This document shows, piece by piece, positions 59,569 to 64,000 of a stretch of DNA of 64,000 nucleotides. Position 1 is the first letter of the stretch. Each line of letters begins with the position of its first letter. A program made the position numbers and the translations under genes. The notes below the pieces were generated by a model that was given only the letters and a program-made list of their open reading frames with translations, searched no databases and had not been told where the DNA came from. Source of the DNA: Acuticoccus sp051016205 (GTDB lineage Bacteria; Pseudomonadota; Alphaproteobacteria; Rhizobiales; Amorphaceae); contig CP136534.1 in assembly GCA_051016205.1 (NCBI GenBank), forward strand, positions 5,952,001 to 6,016,000, in the 5' to 3' direction.

Positions 59569-60521
59569 CAGAATCGGCGCTGGAGGCCGAGGGTGAAGAC
59601 ATCGCGCGTGATGTCCATGGACGATCGCGTATGGTCACGCGCCTTGAATTCGAGGTCAGGAATCATCTCCCTGCGATAACCAACCTCAATCGACATGCGC
59701 TCCGTGATGGCAGCGCGCAAACCTGTCGACAACTGAAACGCGACGGACGTGTCCCAATCGTCCATCACAATGCCTTCGTCGAACGTCCCATAGTCATCAA
59801 GACCAATACGGGCGACACCAACGCCAACGCCCACGTATGGCGCCAACCGGGCCAAAGGTGTCCCTTGTGCCATACCCAGCGCCCCAAGGTGAGCGTCGAT
59901 ATATCCGTTGGCAAAACCGGTAAATCCGTTCATCGTTCCAACGGATTGCTCGGATGGGCGACGCGCTCCATTCACGTTGAAGGTATCGACCGCCGCCTCA
60001 AAGTAACCGACCTCCACTTCACCGCGCAGCCCGAGTGGACCGAGCAGTGGCCCAGTCCCGTAGCCCAGGACAGCACCGCCGCCAATCGACACATCATAAT
60101 CACTGTCAAAGATTGAGCCGCTGGCAGGAAAGTCAGTGTCATGGGTCTTGCCGAGTCTCGACCGCGTCCCAACGTAAAACCGGCGATCCGTGGTGTTGTC
60201 GATGATGGTTTTGACCATGCCTGACGACGGCGCGCGTTCCGCCGCCAATTGATCGGCGCCATAGGCCGCTGGCGTCTCGGTCACCATCAACGCCAGAACC
60301 AGCGCGTGAACAGCTCGCCAAGCTATGCGATCGCCTTTGGTGCAGTGCTGAGGTTTGTCGCCCCGCGTGCGCCATCGTCCACGCAGCTTGTCGATCGACC
60401 GTTGAGCGATCCAGCCGAACACCAGCGCAGGCGGCGGAACGTCCACCGCGGGCAGGCTGGCCGATCGAGACCGACCCACCACCCCTTCCGTGACCGGTCG
60501 CGAAGTCTTTGAGCGTGGCAT
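59568..60521 (-). CDS. Outer-membrane beta-barrel protein with an N-terminal extension
   Basis: About 317 residues. ATG 60521 follows GGAGG with 7 bases spacing. The first about 65 residues are basic and low in hydrophobics, then a signal-like helix AVHALVLALMVTETPAAYGA, then a barrel: alternating strands such as LAPYVGVGVGVARIGL and FQLSTGLRAAITERMSIEVGY, ending in the aromatic RDVFTLGLQRRF typical of porins. Opacity-type eight-stranded family. Either the extension is real, which is odd before a signal, or translation starts further in. Confidence 0.82.
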   Translation of the reverse strand: MPRSKTSRPVTEGVVGRSRSASLPAVDVPPPALVFGWIAQRSIDKLRGRWRTRGDKPQHCTKGDRIAWRAVHALVLALMVTETPAAYGADQLAAERAPSSGMVKTIIDNTTDRRFYVGTRSRLGKTHDTDFPASGSIFDSDYDVSIGGGAVLGYGTGPLLGPLGLRGEVEVGYFEAAVDTFNVNGARRPSEQSVGTMNGFTGFANGYIDAHLGALGMAQGTPLARLAPYVGVGVGVARIGLDDYGTFDEGIVMDDWDTSVAFQLSTGLRAAITERMSIEVGYRREMIPDLEFKARDHTRSSMDITRDVFTLGLQRRF

Positions 60522-60633
60522 GAAGGCGCCTCCCAATCCGTGGAGGCTCTTGCGTAAACGCCACCTTTGTCTGGATTTTCTCCGCCGTGTTTTGCTGTGT
60601 GGCCCAGCGCGTGCCGACCTCGGGGTGCCTGCG

Positions 60634-61092
60634 TCAGCGGGCCGGGTAGGCTGCCACCATTTCCAGTTCGACGCGGGCGCCCGGTGTGGACAGCTGGTTG
60701 ACACAAATCGCAGTCGACGCCGGCGTCCAGTCGCCAAAATAATCTTTGAGCGTGATCGTCATCGTCTCGAAATCGCGCATGTCGGTCATGTATTTCGTGA
60801 CTTTGATGATGTCCGTCCACGTCAGTCCTTCGTGGTCGAGCACCTCTTTGACATTGGCCATAGCGCGGTGGACTTGCTCGCGAATGTCGGTGGGGTGATC
60901 GTGTTCGGAGAAGTCGTGCGGGTGCTTGTGGTAAAGGGCCGACGCCGTGGCGCCTGAGATAAACAGAAGGTCCGTCCCAGCAGTCACCCGCATTGCAGGC
61001 GCATACGGCATGTCAGCGATACGCTCAGGCTTGGTTTGAATCTCGCCAATCGCCGAATTGGTGGGGGACGTGCGATAGGGGTTGCTTGGCAT
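60634..61092 (-). CDS. RidA/YjgF family protein (reactive intermediate deaminase)
   Basis: About 152 residues. Chorismate-mutase-like trimeric fold; N-terminal APAMRVTAGTDLLFISGATA, then VHRAMANVKEVLDHEGLTWTDIIKVT and the C-terminal STPGARVELEMVAAYPAR. The family's conserved arginine is present in ARVELE. Such proteins hydrolyse enamine/imine intermediates. Start ATG 61092 with GGAG upstream; the frame opens at 61122. It follows a TRAP transporter on the same strand by 55 bases, so it may act on its substrate. Confidence 0.88.
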   Translation of the reverse strand: MPSNPYRTSPTNSAIGEIQTKPERIADMPYAPAMRVTAGTDLLFISGATASALYHKHPHDFSEHDHPTDIREQVHRAMANVKEVLDHEGLTWTDIIKVTKYMTDMRDFETMTITLKDYFGDWTPASTAICVNQLSTPGARVELEMVAAYPAR

Positions 61093-61147
61093 GGTCAAGT
61101 CTTCTCCATGGGCGTTGAGCATTGTGTTGGTCCGTGGTCTCGCAAAA

Positions 61148-63085
61148 TCAGGACAAGAGCCACAAGCTGATCTCGGGCACTGCCATCAACAGGATGACAA
61201 AGGCAAACATCGCGACCACAAACGGGAACGATCCTGCAAAAATCTCTGCCAAAGAGGCGGACCCCGGCGGCAAAGCTCCTTTCACGACGTAAACGGCAAT
61301 GCCAAATGGCGGCGTCAGAAGACCGATCTCCACCGCGACAACAGTGATAATGCCAAACCATACCAAGTCCCCACCCAAGGAAGAAACGATGGGAAGCATC
61401 AACGGCAGCATCACAAGCATGATGGACACTGAATCCAGCACCATTCCCAAGAGGATGAGGCTGACCAGATAAAGTGCCAGGAATGCGACCAGCCCAAGCT
61501 GCGCTTCAATCATGAAGCCGGCAAGACTTTGGGGAATACCTGTCAAGGTCAGCATGCGGCTGTAAAGGTTGGCCGCCACCATTAAGATCAAAATGGAGGC
61601 GGAGATCACGGCCGCCTCCAACAAAACCCGCCTCAGCCGGCCAATGGTCAAACTCCGGCGTGCAATGGCGATGACGAGCGCCCCGGCGGCCCCCACGGCC
61701 CCTGACTCCGTTGGGGTAAAGAGCCCTGCATAAAGCCCGCCCAACACCAGGGCGATCAACAACAACACGGGCAGCATCTTTTTGGCGAAGTCGCCAAAGC
61801 TTGCCCCCTCAAGGTCGTTCGCGGCCCGAGCATGACCAACAAAACCGGGGGCGGCGTAGGCAAGTCCAACCACTGTGAGCGATAAGATGACCGCAAGAAG
61901 AAGGCCGGGCACCACCCCGGCGATGAAGAGATCGCCGATGGAGACCTCCGCAATCAAACCATAAACAAGGAGAAGAAGGCTGGGGGGGATCAGCATCCCG
62001 AGCACGGAACTGCCTGCGACGACACCCACCGCAAAGCGCCGCGTATAGCCGTGCGCTTCCATTTGCGGCGTTGCAACCCGTGTGAACACTGATGCAGACG
62101 CGATGGACGAGCCCGTGATGGCCGCAAAAATCGCGTTGGCGAAGACGGTCGCAACACCGAGACCACCCCGCACACGCCGCAGCAAAGCGGCCGCGACCGA
62201 GAAGGCATCACGCCCAACATTGGCAATGTCGACGAAGAGCCCCATCAAGACAAACAGTGGGATGACGGCAAACGCATAAGAATTGATAGAGCCGGTTGCA
62301 GCAATGGCGAGCGAACTGTCTGCAACACCCACCGCGCCGCGTGTCAGCCAAATCCCCACGAACGACAAGACAATGAGCGCGCTCGCGATATGAAGACCTG
62401 CGACCACCAACACCAAGAGGCCCGCGATGGTGACGAGGCCCACCTCCGTCCGGCTCGGGTCACCGAAGGCAAGAAAAAGCACACCTGCACCAACCACGGC
62501 CAAGAACGCCCCCACAAGGACGAGCGCGCTGGACGTGGGCCCGACCCGCGCGAGCGCACGCGCCATCGCCGCCTTTTGCGCCGCCATCGAAAGGCACTGC
62601 AGCAGCGCCACCGTCGCGCCCACCACAAGCGCTGCCGTGAACGGCCAGACAGGCGCGGTGAATGCGCCGATGGCACCGAAGAATTCTGCCTCCTGCCAAG
62701 CGTCCACCAGGCGCGGCCACACATTCTCAACAATCTTGTAGAACACAGCCGCGCCAACGAGGGAGAAAACCAACTCAAGGAGTGCCGCGGCGAGCGGATT
62801 TTCTTTTGCAATGACACCCAACACCACGTCGGCACGAAGATAACGCAAGGTATAGATGGCGTAAGGAATCGCGAGAAACACGCAGGCCGGAACCGAAAAG
62901 GCGACCACCTCCGGCACGCCCGACAGGGGACGGGAGAACAATCCGCGGCCGATGATGTCGGCGCAGATCATCACCATCATCAGGAGGATCCAGACCGAGC
63001 TGATGGTGGCAAGGGCAGCGCCTACCGTACCGATCGCACGGTCCAGACGGGCAAGGCGCCCGGTCGCGGCAGCGCCGTCCGTCAT
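61148..63085 (-). CDS. TRAP transporter fused small-large permease (DctQM)
   Basis: A 645-residue fused permease. Residues about 1-180 are the DctQ part (MICADIIGRGLFSRPLSGVPEVVAFSVP), followed by a linker and the DctM part (SINSYAFAVIPLFVLMGLF, ITGSSIASASVFTRVATPQM, LGMLIPPSLLLLVYGLIAEV, LLTPPFGIAVYVVKGAL). ATG 63085 follows GAGGG; an in-frame TTG precedes it. The separate SBP gene lies just upstream. Unlike the split dctQ/dctM at 15753-17739, so a different lineage of TRAP. Confidence 0.94.
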   Translation of the reverse strand: MTDGAAATGRLARLDRAIGTVGAALATISSVWILLMMVMICADIIGRGLFSRPLSGVPEVVAFSVPACVFLAIPYAIYTLRYLRADVVLGVIAKENPLAAALLELVFSLVGAAVFYKIVENVWPRLVDAWQEAEFFGAIGAFTAPVWPFTAALVVGATVALLQCLSMAAQKAAMARALARVGPTSSALVLVGAFLAVVGAGVLFLAFGDPSRTEVGLVTIAGLLVLVVAGLHIASALIVLSFVGIWLTRGAVGVADSSLAIAATGSINSYAFAVIPLFVLMGLFVDIANVGRDAFSVAAALLRRVRGGLGVATVFANAIFAAITGSSIASASVFTRVATPQMEAHGYTRRFAVGVVAGSSVLGMLIPPSLLLLVYGLIAEVSIGDLFIAGVVPGLLLAVILSLTVVGLAYAAPGFVGHARAANDLEGASFGDFAKKMLPVLLLIALVLGGLYAGLFTPTESGAVGAAGALVIAIARRSLTIGRLRRVLLEAAVISASILILMVAANLYSRMLTLTGIPQSLAGFMIEAQLGLVAFLALYLVSLILLGMVLDSVSIMLVMLPLMLPIVSSLGGDLVWFGIITVVAVEIGLLTPPFGIAVYVVKGALPPGSASLAEIFAGSFPFVVAMFAFVILLMAVPEISLWLLS

Positions 63086-63213
63086 CAAACCCTCATGGAG
63101 CAGAGCGGGCCGAGCAGACGCTCAACCCGGCAGGTCGTCGGATGCCCGTGGATACGGCAAGGGCGGCGCCATGCCGGCAGCACCTGTGTTTTTTTGCAGT
63201 GAAGCCCGGAATC

Positions 63214-64000
63214 CTAGAGTCCCGCACTCCAGTCGCGCAGAGGCGTTGCGCCACGCTCTTGAGCCTCACTCATAAAGCGGGCCATGATTTCACCGCCAGG
63301 TGCTCCCGCCGATTCCACCTGGTCAACCCAAGTCTTGCCGAGATCAGGCAAACCATCGACCCAGCGCTGCTTTTCTTCGTCAGGAAGGCTGGTCACGGTC
63401 GCACCTTCTTCTTCCATCTTCTTCAACACGAAGTCGTGGCGATCTTTGACCACCTGCGCGTGACCAAGGCTGTACTCACGGCCCAGCTCTTTCAGGACCG
63501 TTTTGACGTCGTCGGGAAAGCGCTCCCAGCTGTCGGCATTCACTGCAAGGCCGCCTGTGGTCGTCACACCCGTATCCACGAGGGTCACATTGGGCGCCAC
63601 CTCATGAAGGCGCAGGGGATAGGCGCCTGTGGGAATGATGATGGTGCCTTCCGCCACACCCGTTTGCATCTGCTGGTACATGGAAGGAAGACCGCCAGAA
63701 ACGGCGATGGCGCCAGTCCCGCTCAGCCAAGGCCCGAGCGCAGGCGCACCAACAATCTTGCGCCCTTCAAGATCAGCCAAGCTCTCAACAGGGAATTGGG
63801 TGAGGAGATGATAAGTGTCATTCACCGACGCGCCGAGGAAGACGAGGTTGTGCTTCTCCCACTCCTCTTGCATCGCCGGCATAGTGTCGTTCATCTCGTT
63901 CAACACTTCCACCGCCAATACAGGATCGCTAGTGACGAAGGGCGTGGCGAACATGATGTTCTGAAGCGGCATTTTTGACGGCTCCCACAGCGCGCCAACC
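63214..64000 (-). CDS. TRAP transporter substrate-binding protein (5' end beyond window)
   Basis: C-terminal part of about 262 residues, frame open to the window edge. TRAP features: MFATPFVTSDPVLAVEVLNEMN, SVNDTYHLLT, LADLEGRKIVGAPALGPWLSGTGAI where family members place the substrate-binding arginine or its neighbour, GVAEGTIIIPTGAYPLRLHE. Partner of the fused permease encoded 128 bases downstream. Signal peptide is not visible. Confidence 0.9.
   Translation of the reverse strand, partial: VGALWEPSKMPLQNIMFATPFVTSDPVLAVEVLNEMNDTMPAMQEEWEKHNLVFLGASVNDTYHLLTQFPVESLADLEGRKIVGAPALGPWLSGTGAIAVSGGLPSMYQQMQTGVAEGTIIIPTGAYPLRLHEVAPNVTLVDTGVTTTGGLAVNADSWERFPDDVKTVLKELGREYSLGHAQVVKDRHDFVLKKMEEEGATVTSLPDEEKQRWVDGLPDLGKTWVDQVESAGAPGGEIMARFMSEAQERGATPLRDWSAGL

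Noticed and set aside
1..64000. CRISPR arrays, tRNA/rRNA genes, prophage or transposase genes
   Set aside because: None were seen. There are no regularly spaced repeats apart from the palindrome cluster, which has unequal units and no spacers.

Overview
The window looks like the chromosome of a high-GC alphaproteobacterium, probably Hyphomicrobiales-like and marine or halotolerant. The evidence is dense GC-rich coding with ATGA/TTGA start-stop overlaps, two TRAP transporter systems, a hydroxyectoine/ectoine uptake and catabolism cluster, and an intergenic mosaic of palindromic units flanked by GAGC/GCTC. No rRNA, tRNA, CRISPR array, transposase or phage gene was seen. About 55 genes are supported.

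Layout. 1-1929 (-): ATPase and binding protein of a polyamine/iron-type ABC importer. 2100-9917: a DeoR regulator divergent from a tightly overlapped catabolic operon (SIS isomerase/deglycase, PfkB kinase, BtpA-like barrel, two allantoinase-like deacetylases, Asp/Glu racemase, Trz/Atz-type amidohydrolase). 9949-14320 (-): Zn alcohol dehydrogenase, pflA and pflB, with FNR/FixK-type boxes upstream of the dehydrogenase and of pflB. 14761-22678 (+): TRAP transporter plus hydantoinase/oxoprolinase A and B, a VOC protein and a class I glutamine amidotransferase. 22846-27895: TetR regulator and an RND pump. 27903-35276 (-): a seven-gene V/A-type ATPase operon in the order B-D-I-K-E-C(DUF2764)-A. 35463-38841 (+): a small membrane protein, a BtuF-like binding protein, and a two-gene SufC-SufB pair resembling the minimal SMS Fe-S assembly system. 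38853-39614: a 5'-truncated choloylglycine-hydrolase-like remnant. 39508-48715: ectoine/hydroxyectoine cluster (doeB, doeA, eutC, eutB, eutA, ehuA on -; ehuB, ehuC, ehuD and a GntR/FadR regulator on +). 48882-50481 (-): BCCT transporter with a 34-residue membrane microprotein. 50887-57471: second RND pump with a convergent two-component system. 57757-61092: small secreted protein, palindrome cluster, patatin lipoprotein, outer-membrane barrel, RidA. 61148-64000 (-): second TRAP system (fused QM permease and a partial binding protein).

The genes suggest a heterotroph that imports N-containing solutes (ectoines, ureide/hydantoin-like compounds, organic acids) and can ferment pyruvate with low oxygen. 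The most unusual part is the combination of PFL, a bacterial V-type ATPase and a minimal SufCB pair, all more typical of anaerobic lineages. The catabolic operon at 3028-9917 does not match any pathway I recognise as a whole.
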